64,000 nt of DNA from Sphingomonas_B tabacisoli (lineage in GTDB: Bacteria > Pseudomonadota > Alphaproteobacteria > Sphingomonadales > Sphingomonadaceae): positions 1,116,001 through 1,180,000 of the forward strand of contig NZ_JBHUDY010000001.1 in the NCBI RefSeq assembly GCF_042678385.1, given 5' to 3'. Below are positions 51,700 to 61,328 of the stretch, piece by piece. Numbering within the stretch: position 1 is the first letter of the stretch; each line of letters starts with the position of its first letter. The translations under genes were made by a program, and so were the position numbers. Below the pieces are notes generated by a model. That model had not been told where the DNA came from. It did not search any database and was given only the letters and a program-made list of their open reading frames with translations.

Positions 51700-53016
51700 A
51701 TGAGCGTCGTTCGAATGAATTCTGAGGCCCCGAACCCTCGCGAGCCGGTGAGCGGCGGCGCGATGGACAAGGTCGTCGAACGGCGCGGGCTTTCGAACAA
51801 GGTGAAGGCGGGCATCGCCGCCGGCGCACTCGGCCTCGCGGCGATCGGCTTCTATGCCTATGCGCCCAGCGGCAATTCGCAGACCGTCGCTGCCGATCGC
51901 GTGACGATTTCGACGGTGCAGCGCGGCACGTTCGACGACTTCCTGCCGCTGCGCGCGCGCGTGACGCCGCTCCTCACCATCTATCTCGATTCGGTCGAGG
52001 GCGGGCGGATCGAAGAGAAGCTCGTCGAGGACGGCGCGACGGTTCAAAAAGGCCAGCTCCTCGCGGTTCTGTCCAATCCCGAGCTCCAGCTTTCGGTGCT
52101 TGCCCGTCAGACCGACGTGTCGCGCGAGCTGAACTCGATGCGCAGCCAGGAGCTGGCGCTCGCCCAGACGCGGCTTGCCGACGAGCGCGGCATGTACGAA
52201 GCCAAGGCGGCGCTGGACAAGGCCGAGCGCCAGCATGCGCGCGAAGCCGCCCTTGCGGCGCGGGGCTTCATCGCACGCAAGCAGTTCGACGACACCACCG
52301 CCGATCTCGAATATCAGCGCGGGCGATACGCGGTCCAGCAGCGGACCCGGTCGACCGACGAGCGGCTGCAGACCAGCCAGCTCGCCCAGCTTCGCCAGTC
52401 GGCCGCGTCGATGAATTCCAGCCTCGACGTCGCGCGGTTGAACCTCGAGTCACTGAAGCTGCGCGCGCCGGTGTCCGGCCAGCTCTCCGGGTTCGAGATC
52501 ATGGTCGGCCAGTCGGTCAATCGCGGTGAGCGTATCGGGCAGATCGACAGCCCCGGCGCGAACAAGCTGATCGCCGGCGTCGACGAATTCTATCTCGGCC
52601 GCGTTCAGGTCGGGCAGAAGGCCGTGATCGACCAGGGCGGCAAGACCTATCAGTTGAAGGTCACCAAGATCTATCCGCAGGTCAGGAACGGCCAGTTCGA
52701 GGTCGACCTGCAGTTCCAGGGCGGCGAGCCGCAAGGGCTGCAGCGCGGCCAGACGCTGCAGGCCAAGCTGACGCTCGGCGATCCGACGCCGGCGATGCTG
52801 ATCCCGAACGGCAGCTTCTACAACGACACCGGCGGCGCCTGGGTGTTCGTGGTGACGCCGGACGGCGGCAAGGCCGTGAAGCGCAACGTGCGCCTCGGCC
52901 GGCGCAACGCCGATTTCATCGAAGTGCTCGACGGGCTGCAGCCCGGGGAGAAAGTCCTGACGTCCCCATACACCGGTTTCGCCGACAAGGACCGGCTCGA
53001 CCTCCAGCAGAAGTGA
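51700..53016 (+). CDS. HlyD/MacA-type periplasmic adaptor
   Basis: A 438-residue adaptor with one N-terminal membrane helix (about 37-54), a lipoyl half-motif (VEGGRIEEKLVEDGATVQKGQ), a coiled-coil hairpin (about 130-245), the second lipoyl half (LRAPVSGQLSGFEIMVGQSV) and beta-barrel domains. Such adaptors link an inner-membrane ABC exporter to the outer membrane. The ATG lies six bases after GGAG. First gene of the export operon; no outer-membrane channel gene follows. Confidence 0.9.
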   Translation: MSVVRMNSEAPNPREPVSGGAMDKVVERRGLSNKVKAGIAAGALGLAAIGFYAYAPSGNSQTVAADRVTISTVQRGTFDDFLPLRARVTPLLTIYLDSVEGGRIEEKLVEDGATVQKGQLLAVLSNPELQLSVLARQTDVSRELNSMRSQELALAQTRLADERGMYEAKAALDKAERQHAREAALAARGFIARKQFDDTTADLEYQRGRYAVQQRTRSTDERLQTSQLAQLRQSAASMNSSLDVARLNLESLKLRAPVSGQLSGFEIMVGQSVNRGERIGQIDSPGANKLIAGVDEFYLGRVQVGQKAVIDQGGKTYQLKVTKIYPQVRNGQFEVDLQFQGGEPQGLQRGQTLQAKLTLGDPTPAMLIPNGSFYNDTGGAWVFVVTPDGGKAVKRNVRLGRRNADFIEVLDGLQPGEKVLTSPYTGFADKDRLDLQQK

Positions 53017-53027
53017 AAGGAAGCCAC

Positions 53028-53708
53028 ATGCTGAGCATGCGCGAACTGTCGCGAGTTTACCGCACCGACACCGTCGAGACGACCGCGCTCGACCGCATCG
53101 ATCTCGACATCGCCGATGGCGAGTTCGTAGCGATCATGGGGCCTTCGGGCTGCGGCAAATCCACCCTGCTGAACGTGATCGGCATGCTCGATAGCCCGTC
53201 GAGCGGCTCCTACGTGTTCAACGGCGGCGAAGTGGCGGGGCTGCCTGAGGCCAAGCTCGCCGACATCCGCAAGAAGCACATCGGCTTCATCTTCCAGAGC
53301 TTTAACCTGATCGACGAGCTCTCAGTGCGAGAGAATGTCGAGCTGGCGCTTCTCTATCACGAAATCCCGTCGTCCGAGCGCAAGCAGCGCGTCGAGGCGG
53401 TGATGGACAAGGTCGGCATCGCCCACCGCGCCAAGCACCGGCCGAGCCAGCTTTCGGGCGGTCAGCAGCAGCGCGTCGCCGTCGCCCGCGCGGTGGTCGG
53501 CGAGCCCAAGCTGATCCTTGCCGACGAGCCGACCGGCAACCTCGACACTCAGCATGGCGAGGAAGTGATGCGGATGCTCCAGAAGCTGAACGCGGAAGGC
53601 TCGACCATCGTGATGGTCACCCACTCGCCGGCGCACGCCGACTATGCTGGCCGCGTCGTCAACATGCTGGACGGCAAGGTCCTCGTCGAACGCCGCCGCG
53701 CGGCCTGA
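53028..53708 (+). CDS. MacB/LolD-type ABC transporter ATPase
   Basis: A 226-residue ATPase with Walker A GPSGCGKS, Q-loop FIFQSFNLI, signature LSGGQQQR and Walker B LILADEPTGNLD, the last typical of the MacB/LolD/FtsE group. ATG 53028 follows AAGGAAG; a GTG at 53013 overlapping the upstream stop has no ribosome site. It is the only ATPase for three permeases. Confidence 0.93.
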   Translation: MLSMRELSRVYRTDTVETTALDRIDLDIADGEFVAIMGPSGCGKSTLLNVIGMLDSPSSGSYVFNGGEVAGLPEAKLADIRKKHIGFIFQSFNLIDELSVRENVELALLYHEIPSSERKQRVEAVMDKVGIAHRAKHRPSQLSGGQQQRVAVARAVVGEPKLILADEPTGNLDTQHGEEVMRMLQKLNAEGSTIVMVTHSPAHADYAGRVVNMLDGKVLVERRRAA

Positions 53709-53741
53709 AGCCAAGGAGCGGGGAGAAGAGGGGGAAGGACG

Positions 53742-56231
53742 ATGTGGCGCAGCAACCTGATCGCGGGCCTCCGGGCATTGCAGAAGAACCGGACCTATGC
53801 GTTCATCAACATCTTCGGGCTCGCGATCGGGCTCGCGGCGTGCATCGTCCTTCTCCTTTACGTCCGCTATGAGCTCACGTTCGATCAGTGGCTGCGGGAC
53901 GCGGACCGCACCTATCAGGTCCAGTTGATCCACACCGATCCGGAAACCGGCGTGCGCACGATCCAGCAGGCGTCCGAAGGCGCGGCCGCCGCGCCGCTCG
54001 CCAAGGATTTCCCGCAGATCGAGGCAGCCGTGCGGGCGGACGGCAGCCGTCCGGTCCTGCTGCGCGATGGCGAGCCGGTCTTCGCCGACTGGCTGGAGGC
54101 CGACCCGGCCTTCTTCCAGGTGATTTCCGTGCCGTTCCTGCGCGGCGACCCGCGTCATGCGCTCGATCAGGCGAACAGCCTTGTCATGAGCCGCACCGAA
54201 GCGATCAAGCAGTTCGGCACCGACGACGTGCTGGGCCGCACCGTCACCCGCATCAAGCGCGGCGAGAAGGTCGAGCTGCGCGTCACCGGCGTGTTCGCCG
54301 ACCTGCCGCGCCACAGCCATATGAACTTCGGCATGGTGACGCGCATCGACCCGGAGGATGCCGCGAGCTGCTCCTGGGGCTGCGTGAACGGCTTCGTCTA
54401 CGCAAAGCTCCGGCCCGGCGCCTCGGTCGAGGCGATCAACGCGGCCTTGCCGGCCTGGGAAAAGCGCAACATCCCGACGCGCAATGTCGGTGGCGCGATC
54501 GTCAGCGAAGGCGACGAGTTCGACTGGCGGCTGGTCAATGTCCGCGACGTGCATCTGTCGGGCGCCACGGGCGACGACCCGCTGCGCCCCGATAATGACC
54601 GTACCACAGTCGCCACGTTCGGCATCGTCGCGCTGCTGATCCTCGGCATCGCAGTCGCCAACTTCGTCAATCTCGCGACCGCGCGCGCCGGGCAGCGGGC
54701 GCGGGAAGTGGCGCTGCGCAAGCTGGTCGGCGCCGCGCGCCGCCAGCTCGTCGCGCAGTTCCTCGGCGAATCGTTGCTGATCTCGGGCCTCGCCATGCTG
54801 GTCGCGCTGGCGCTGGCGGAGCTGAGCCTGCCCTATATCGCTGCCTATCTCGGCACCGACATGCACCTCGTTTATCTGGGGTCTGACGGGATCGACTTGC
54901 CGATCGTCGGTCTCTGGCTGCTGGTCGGGCTGCTCGGCGGGCTCTATCCGGCCTTCTACCTTACCCGTTTCCAGCCGGGCGCGATCCTGCGTTCCAACCG
55001 CTCGGCCGCGGAGCCGCCCGGAACCGGCCGGCTGCGGACGCTGCTGGTGATTGCGCAATTCGCGGTCTCGATCGGGCTGATCGTCTGCACTTTGGTCGTC
55101 TACGGCCAGATCCGCTTCGCGCGCACGGTCGATGCCGGTTTCCGCCGCGACGGGCTGATCCAGGTCGCCAATCTCGACCGCGCCGTGGTCGTGCCGATCG
55201 TCGACACGCTGATCCGCGAGGCTGCGCGCCTGCCGGGCGTGCGTTCGGTTGGAGCAACGACGATCTATCCCGCCACAAGCAACACGCAGAATGCGGACTT
55301 CCAGATCCCCGGCCGCGCCAAGCCGATCACGATCGGCTGGTACAGCGCCTCGCCCGAGTTCTTCGAAACTGCCGGAATTCGCCTGCTGGCCGGTCGTTTG
55401 CCGTCACGCGCAAACGAAATAGACGCGACGCCTCTGCCGATCGATCCCGAGCAGCGGAAGCTGGCAGCGCAGGCCTATACGGAACGGGGCGCGAACATCG
55501 TGGTCAACCGGCTCGCGGCTCGGCGGCTTGGCTTTGCCGATCCGCAGGCTGCAATCGGCCAGACCGTTCGCGCCAACGCCATGTCGTCGAAAAACGGGCT
55601 GATGCCGGTCACCATCATCGGCGTGGTCGAAGACAGCCGTTTCCGGTCGCTGCGGGAGCAAGCCGAGCCCGTCGCCTACAAGAATGACGGCTTCTTCTCT
55701 CGGCTGATCGTCCATTACGAGGCCGCCAGGCCCGAGGCGGTGCGCCAGGGTCTGGCGCGACTTTGGAAGCGACTGGTCCCGACCGTGCCGTTCGAAGCCG
55801 ATTATGCCGATGCCAAGCTGGCCGAAATGTACCGCGTCGATCAGGCGCGGGGATGGAGCTTCGCCGGTTTCGCGGGGCTCGCCGTCGCCGTCGCCTGTCT
55901 CGGCCTGTTCGGGCTTGCCGCCTTCACCGCCGAGCGGCGAACCAAGGAAATCGGCATCCGCAAGGTGTTCGGCGCCGGCGTCATGGACATCGTACGGCTG
56001 CTCGTCTGGCAGTTCACCAAGCCGGTCGTGATCGCCAACCTGATCGCCTGGCCGGTCGCCTGGTGGCTGATGCGGGACTGGCTGAACCAGTTCGACGCCC
56101 GCATCGCGCTGACTCCGGGGCCGTTCCTGATGGCCGGCCTGATCGCCTTCGCCATCGCGATCGGCACAGTCGCCGGCCACGCGATCCGTATCGCGCGTAC
56201 CAATCCCATCCACGCCCTTCGCTACGAGTAG
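53742..56231 (+). CDS. FtsX/MacB-like ABC permease 1
   Basis: An 829-residue permease with two MacB_PCD-FtsX units. An N-terminal helix (about 20-42) is followed by a periplasmic domain, three helices around 285-420, another helix near 440, a second periplasmic domain, and a final FtsX unit ending NPIHALRYE. The motif AREVALRKLVGA in the first unit and TKEIGIRKVFGA in the second are the usual coupling segments. It is the most diverged of the three tandem copies. Confidence 0.9.
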   Translation: MWRSNLIAGLRALQKNRTYAFINIFGLAIGLAACIVLLLYVRYELTFDQWLRDADRTYQVQLIHTDPETGVRTIQQASEGAAAAPLAKDFPQIEAAVRADGSRPVLLRDGEPVFADWLEADPAFFQVISVPFLRGDPRHALDQANSLVMSRTEAIKQFGTDDVLGRTVTRIKRGEKVELRVTGVFADLPRHSHMNFGMVTRIDPEDAASCSWGCVNGFVYAKLRPGASVEAINAALPAWEKRNIPTRNVGGAIVSEGDEFDWRLVNVRDVHLSGATGDDPLRPDNDRTTVATFGIVALLILGIAVANFVNLATARAGQRAREVALRKLVGAARRQLVAQFLGESLLISGLAMLVALALAELSLPYIAAYLGTDMHLVYLGSDGIDLPIVGLWLLVGLLGGLYPAFYLTRFQPGAILRSNRSAAEPPGTGRLRTLLVIAQFAVSIGLIVCTLVVYGQIRFARTVDAGFRRDGLIQVANLDRAVVVPIVDTLIREAARLPGVRSVGATTIYPATSNTQNADFQIPGRAKPITIGWYSASPEFFETAGIRLLAGRLPSRANEIDATPLPIDPEQRKLAAQAYTERGANIVVNRLAARRLGFADPQAAIGQTVRANAMSSKNGLMPVTIIGVVEDSRFRSLREQAEPVAYKNDGFFSRLIVHYEAARPEAVRQGLARLWKRLVPTVPFEADYADAKLAEMYRVDQARGWSFAGFAGLAVAVACLGLFGLAAFTAERRTKEIGIRKVFGAGVMDIVRLLVWQFTKPVVIANLIAWPVAWWLMRDWLNQFDARIALTPGPFLMAGLIAFAIAIGTVAGHAIRIARTNPIHALRYE

Positions 56232-56241
56232 GACCCTCGAT

Positions 56242-58749
56242 ATGTGGCGCAATTACCTGACGGTCGGCCTCCGGTCCCTGATGAAGAACCGGACCTATGC
56301 GTTCATCAACATCCTGGGGCTCGCGATCGGCATGGCCGCGTGCCTGATGATCCTGCTCTTCGTGCGATACGAGCTGAGCTATGACAATTGGCTGCCCAAG
56401 GCGGCGAACGTCTATCAGGTGCAGACCTGGTTCAAGAACCCGGACACGGGCGAGGACAGCTATGGTCAGATGACGACCTACACGTCGCAAGTCGCGCTTC
56501 GGAAGGATTTCCCGCAGATCGTCAGCTCGGTTTACGTGCTGTCGTCGGAGCCGGTGTTCTACAAGGACGGGCAGGCGACCTCGACCGAGAATTACCGCTA
56601 TGTCGACGGCGACCTGCTCGACACGATTCCGCTGCCGCTGGTCGCCGGCAGCAAGGACGCCCTGAAGCAGGTCGGCGGCGCGATCCTCAGCGAAAGCGAG
56701 GCCGTGAAGCGGTTCGGCACGACCAATGTGGTCGGCAAGACCTTCACCGTCATCTCAAAGGGCAAGATGCGCGATTTCCGCGTGACCGGCGTGTTCAAGG
56801 ACATTCCAAAGAACAGCTCCTTCGCTGCCAGCGCGATCGCTCGCATCGACTTCCAGAGCTTCTTTGCGACCGAGCCCGATTTCCTGACCTGCTGGGGCTG
56901 CAATTCCGGCTGGGTGTATGTCCGCACCAAGAACGGCACCGACATCAACACGATCCAGTCGCAGATGAAGGCCTGGGAAAAGCGCAACATCCCCGACCAG
57001 AATGTCGGCGAGGCCCGCTTCAACGCCGGCGATTACGGCGACTGGCACCTGATCAACATGCGCGACGTGCATCTGGGCAAGGCGCAGGACGCGTCGATGA
57101 CGCCGGGCAATGACAAGACGTCGATCATCACCTTTGCGGTGATCGCGCTGCTGATCCTCGGCATGGCGGTGGTGAACTTCACCAACCTGTCGACCGCCCG
57201 GGCCAGCCAGCGGGCACGCGAAGTGGCGCTGCGCAAGGTGCTGGGAGCGACCCGTCAGCAGTTGATCGTGCAGTTCATCGGGGAATCGGTGATCGTCACG
57301 TTCCTGTCGATGGTTATCGCGCTCGCGATCGTCGAGCTGGCGATGCCGGCCTTCTCGGCCTTCCTGGATGCGGACATGCGCGTCAGCTATTTCGGGCAGG
57401 GCGGGATCATGCTGCCAGTGCTGCTGCTCGTCGCAGTGGTCGGCATCCTGGGCGGGCTCTATCCGGCCTTTTTCATCTCGCGCTTCCAGCCCGCCTCGGT
57501 GCTGCGCGCGAACAAGTCCTCGGCGGAAACGCCCGGCTCGGGCCGGCTCCGCCAGGTGCTGGTCGTCGGCCAGTTCGCCGTCTCGATCGGGCTGATCATC
57601 TGCACCGGCGTAATCTACGCGCAGACCGTCTACGCCCGCACGGTCGATCCCGGCTACAAGCGCGACCATATCATCCAGGTCGGCGAGCTCAGCCGCTATC
57701 AACTGCTCGACAAGGGCGAGATGATCGCCGAGCGCGCGCGCCGCGTGCCGGGCGTGGAGGCGGTGGGCCGCACGTCGATCGGCATCGCGACCGATAACAA
57801 CAACAACACCGGCGTCATGCTTCCGGGCAAGAAGGATCCGGTCAATATCGGCTTCTACCAGGTCGATACCGGCTTCCTCGACGCGATGGGGCTGAGGCTG
57901 CTGGCTGGCCGCTGGTTCGATGACAAGCGGCCGCTGGACGACGCCAGCCTGCCGTTCCCGCCGGACGACAATGCGCAGCGCAACCTGGCGCAGCGCGGTG
58001 CCAACATCGTGATCAACGAGCTGGCGGCGCAGCGGCTCGGCTACAAGCATCCAGCCGACGTCGTCGGCAAGACCTTCCGAGCGGCGATCGTGAAGGACGA
58101 GTTCGGACTGGTGCCGGTCACGGTGGTCGGCGTCGTGAAAGACAGCCGCTTCCGCTCGATCAAGCAGCCGCTCGACCCGATCATGTTCATCAACCAGCGC
58201 GCAGGTGGGGGCGGCCAGACGCACATGATCGTCCGCTTCAAGGGCGATCCGGAAGCCGTGCGCCGCGGGCTCGAGCAGATGTGGCGCGGCATCACCACGG
58301 AAGTGCCGTTCAACGCCAAGTATAGCGACGACATCATCGGCAAGCTCTACAAGGCCGAGGATGCGCGGGCGCAGACCTTCGCCGCCTTCGCGCTGCTGTC
58401 CGTGGTCGTCGGCTGCCTGGGCCTGTTCGGGCTGGCCGCCTTCACCGCGGACCGCCGCACCAAGGAAATCGGCATCCGCAAGGTGATGGGTGCGCGCACC
58501 CGCGACATCGTGCGGCTGCTGGTGTGGCAGTTCACCCGGCCGGTCATCATCGCCAACCTGATCGCCTGGCCGGTCGCCTGGTGGGTGATGCGAGACTGGC
58601 TGAACAAGTTCGACGATCGCATCGCACTTGGGCCGACGCCGTTCCTGGCGGCCGGCCTGCTCGCGCTCGTCATCGCCGTCGGCACGATCGCGGCGCATGC
58701 GGTCAAGATCGCCAGCGCCAACCCGATCCGCGCCCTGCGCTACGAATAG
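56242..58749 (+). CDS. FtsX/MacB-like ABC permease 2
   Basis: An 835-residue paralog of the preceding gene with the same domain order. It starts MWRNYLTVGLRSLMKNR and ends NPIRALRYE. It lies ten bases after permease 1, so the two are translated together. It is closest to permease 3: the first 60 residues differ at only a few positions. Confidence 0.9.
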   Translation: MWRNYLTVGLRSLMKNRTYAFINILGLAIGMAACLMILLFVRYELSYDNWLPKAANVYQVQTWFKNPDTGEDSYGQMTTYTSQVALRKDFPQIVSSVYVLSSEPVFYKDGQATSTENYRYVDGDLLDTIPLPLVAGSKDALKQVGGAILSESEAVKRFGTTNVVGKTFTVISKGKMRDFRVTGVFKDIPKNSSFAASAIARIDFQSFFATEPDFLTCWGCNSGWVYVRTKNGTDINTIQSQMKAWEKRNIPDQNVGEARFNAGDYGDWHLINMRDVHLGKAQDASMTPGNDKTSIITFAVIALLILGMAVVNFTNLSTARASQRAREVALRKVLGATRQQLIVQFIGESVIVTFLSMVIALAIVELAMPAFSAFLDADMRVSYFGQGGIMLPVLLLVAVVGILGGLYPAFFISRFQPASVLRANKSSAETPGSGRLRQVLVVGQFAVSIGLIICTGVIYAQTVYARTVDPGYKRDHIIQVGELSRYQLLDKGEMIAERARRVPGVEAVGRTSIGIATDNNNNTGVMLPGKKDPVNIGFYQVDTGFLDAMGLRLLAGRWFDDKRPLDDASLPFPPDDNAQRNLAQRGANIVINELAAQRLGYKHPADVVGKTFRAAIVKDEFGLVPVTVVGVVKDSRFRSIKQPLDPIMFINQRAGGGGQTHMIVRFKGDPEAVRRGLEQMWRGITTEVPFNAKYSDDIIGKLYKAEDARAQTFAAFALLSVVVGCLGLFGLAAFTADRRTKEIGIRKVMGARTRDIVRLLVWQFTRPVIIANLIAWPVAWWVMRDWLNKFDDRIALGPTPFLAAGLLALVIAVGTIAAHAVKIASANPIRALRYE

Positions 58750-58769
58750 AAGAAGAGGAAAGCAGCCCC

Positions 58770-61280
58770 ATGTGGCGGAACTATCTGACAGTCGGCCTCC
58801 GGTCCCTGATGAAGAACCGGGCCTATGCGCTGATCAACATCCTGGGCCTCGCGATCGGCATGGCCGCGTGCCTGATGATCCTGCTGTTCGTGCGCTACGA
58901 GCTGAGCTTCGACCGGTGGCTGCCGAATTCGGAGAACATCTACCAGCTCCAGACCTGGTATCATGACCACCAGACAGGCGAGGATCAGAACCTGCAGATG
59001 GCCGCTTATGCCGCCGGTTCAGCCTTGAAGAAGGATTATCCGCAGGTCGAGCGCATGGTTTATGTGTCGGCGGGCGGCTTTACAGTCATTCGGAATGGCG
59101 AGGCGATCGCGGTCGACAATGGATCGCTCGTTAGTGGCCCGTTCTTCGACATCTTCCAGTTCCCGCTGGTGAAGGGCGATCCGCGCACGGCGCTGAAGGA
59201 CGTGGGCTCGGTCGCGCTGTCGGAAAGCCAGGCGCAGAAACTATTCGGCAGCGAGGATCCGATCGGGAAAACGCTGACCGTCATGCTGCGCGGCAAGCCG
59301 GTCGATCACCGCGTGACGGCGGTGTTCAAGGACCTGCCGAAGAACAGCCATATGAAGTTCAACATGGTCGCCCGCTACGATCCGGTCACCTATTGGGCGG
59401 AGCAGACCGAATTCCTGACCCAATGGGGATGGCAGTCCGGCTGGTGGTACGCCGCGCTCAAGCCCGGCAGCGATCCCAAGGTGATCGCGGCCGACGAAAA
59501 GGCCTGGGAAAAGCGCAACATCCCCGACGAGACGTTCGGCGACCGCAAATATAACCAGGGTGACGATTCCGACTATCACCTGGTCAACGTCCGCGACGTC
59601 CATCTCGGCAAGGCGCAGAACGGCGCTTCGACGCCGGGTAACGACCGCCGCACGATTCTGACCTTCGGCGTGATCGCGCTGCTGATCCTCGGCATGGCGT
59701 GCGTGAACTTCACCAACCTGTCCACGGCGCGGGCCAGCCAGCGGGCGCGGGAAGTCGCGCTTCGCAAGGTGCTGGGCGCGGCGCGTCCGCAGCTCATCGT
59801 TCAGTTTGTCGGGGAATCGATCATCGTCGCGACGATCGCGATGATGGTCGCGCTGGCGCTGGTCGAGCTGCTCGCGCCCGGCTTCTCGCGCTTCCTCGAT
59901 GCCGATCTCGACCTGCATTATTTCGGGCGCGACGGTATCCTGCTGCCGGTGTTCGCACTGGTGCTGCTCGTCGGCCTGCTCGGCGGCCTGTATCCGGCGT
60001 TCTTCCTGTCGCGCTTCCAGCCTTCGGCGGTGCTGAAGGCCAACCGGTCGGCGGCAGAGACGCCGGGCTCCGGGCGGCTGCGCAACATCCTCGTCGTCGG
60101 CCAGTTCGCGGTCTCGATCGGCCTGATCATCTGCACGGCGATCGTCTATACCCAGACCGTCTACGCCCGCACGACCGATCCGGGCTATCAGCGCGAGGGG
60201 CTACTGCAGCTCACTGGCGCGGCGCGGCGCCAAATCGTGCCGCTCAGCGACACGCTTGTGGCCGAAATCTCCCGCGTGAATGGCGTGAAATCGGTCGGCC
60301 GCTCGTCGATCGGCATTGCGACCACGAACAGCTCGAACACCGGCATTTCGGTGCCGGGCAAGGCCGAGGCGGTCACGCTCGGCACCTACTCGGTCGATAC
60401 CAAATTCTTCGACACCATGGGCATCAAGCTGATCGCGGGACGCAGCTTCGACACCGCGCGCCCGATGGACGATGCGACGCTGCCGTTCCCGGAGGACAAG
60501 GCTGCGGAGCAGGCGTTCGTTGCCCGCGGCGCTAACGTAGTGATCAACGAGCTGGGCGCGAAGCGGCTCGGCTTCCGCAACCCCGCCGATGCGGTCGGCA
60601 AGCAGTTCAAGGGCGGCGGCTTCGGCACGCCCGACGAGCTGGGGCTGGTGCCGATCAACATCATCGGCGTGGTGCAGGACAGCCGCTTCCGCTCGATCCG
60701 CGAGCCGCTGGAGCCGATCATGTTCCGCTACGCGAAGAACAACCTCGACGCCATCCTGGTCCGCTACAGCTCCGCCAACCCGGACAAGGTGCGCAGCGAC
60801 GTCGAGCAGGTGTGGAAACGCATCGTCAGCGACGCGCCGTTCGACGCCAAGTTCAGCGAGGACATCATCGAGAAGCTCTACAAGGCGGAAGACGCGCGGG
60901 CGAAGACCTTTGCCGGTTTCGCGGTGCTCGCGGTCATCGTCGGATGCCTCGGCCTGTTCGGCCTCGCCACCTTTACTGCCGAGCGCCGGACCAAGGAGAT
61001 CGGCATCCGCAAGGTGATGGGCGCGCGCAGCCGCGACATCGTCCGGCTGCTGGTGTGGCAGTTCACCCGTCCGGTGATCATCGCCAACCTGATCGCCTGG
61101 CCGATCGCCTGGTACGTGATGCGCGACTGGCTGAACACGTTCGACGACCGCATCGCGCTTGGGCCGACGCCGTTCCTCGCCGCCGGCTTGCTGGCGCTGC
61201 TGATCGCGATCGGCACGATCGCCGTGCACGCGATCCGTGTCGCCAGCGCCAACCCGATCCGGGCGCTCAGATACGAGTAG
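58770..61280 (+). CDS. FtsX/MacB-like ABC permease 3
   Basis: An 836-residue paralog of permeases 1 and 2 with the same two-unit layout. It starts MWRNYLTVGLRSLMKNR after AGAGGAAAG; the frame is open further upstream through the end of permease 2, which is not used. It closes the operon before a strong terminator. Confidence 0.9.
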   Translation: MWRNYLTVGLRSLMKNRAYALINILGLAIGMAACLMILLFVRYELSFDRWLPNSENIYQLQTWYHDHQTGEDQNLQMAAYAAGSALKKDYPQVERMVYVSAGGFTVIRNGEAIAVDNGSLVSGPFFDIFQFPLVKGDPRTALKDVGSVALSESQAQKLFGSEDPIGKTLTVMLRGKPVDHRVTAVFKDLPKNSHMKFNMVARYDPVTYWAEQTEFLTQWGWQSGWWYAALKPGSDPKVIAADEKAWEKRNIPDETFGDRKYNQGDDSDYHLVNVRDVHLGKAQNGASTPGNDRRTILTFGVIALLILGMACVNFTNLSTARASQRAREVALRKVLGAARPQLIVQFVGESIIVATIAMMVALALVELLAPGFSRFLDADLDLHYFGRDGILLPVFALVLLVGLLGGLYPAFFLSRFQPSAVLKANRSAAETPGSGRLRNILVVGQFAVSIGLIICTAIVYTQTVYARTTDPGYQREGLLQLTGAARRQIVPLSDTLVAEISRVNGVKSVGRSSIGIATTNSSNTGISVPGKAEAVTLGTYSVDTKFFDTMGIKLIAGRSFDTARPMDDATLPFPEDKAAEQAFVARGANVVINELGAKRLGFRNPADAVGKQFKGGGFGTPDELGLVPINIIGVVQDSRFRSIREPLEPIMFRYAKNNLDAILVRYSSANPDKVRSDVEQVWKRIVSDAPFDAKFSEDIIEKLYKAEDARAKTFAGFAVLAVIVGCLGLFGLATFTAERRTKEIGIRKVMGARSRDIVRLLVWQFTRPVIIANLIAWPIAWYVMRDWLNTFDDRIALGPTPFLAAGLLALLIAIGTIAVHAIRVASANPIRALRYE

Positions 61281-61288
61281 GCCAACTG

Positions 61289-61328
61289 CTCCGCCCCGGT
61301 ATTGCAAGCGCCGGGGCGGAGTCTTTCC
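61289..61328. terminator. Bidirectional intrinsic terminator
   Basis: A perfect 11-bp stem, CTCCGCCCCGG with CCGGGGCGGAG, and an 11-base loop, followed by TCTTTCC. It lies between the end of permease 3 and the converging PilZ gene and probably serves both. Confidence 0.8.

Noticed and set aside
51230..51829. 200-codon N-terminal extension of the sigma-54 regulator frame
   Set aside because: It runs antisense through the promoters, the operators and the start of hlyD; the receiver domain begins right after GTG 51229.
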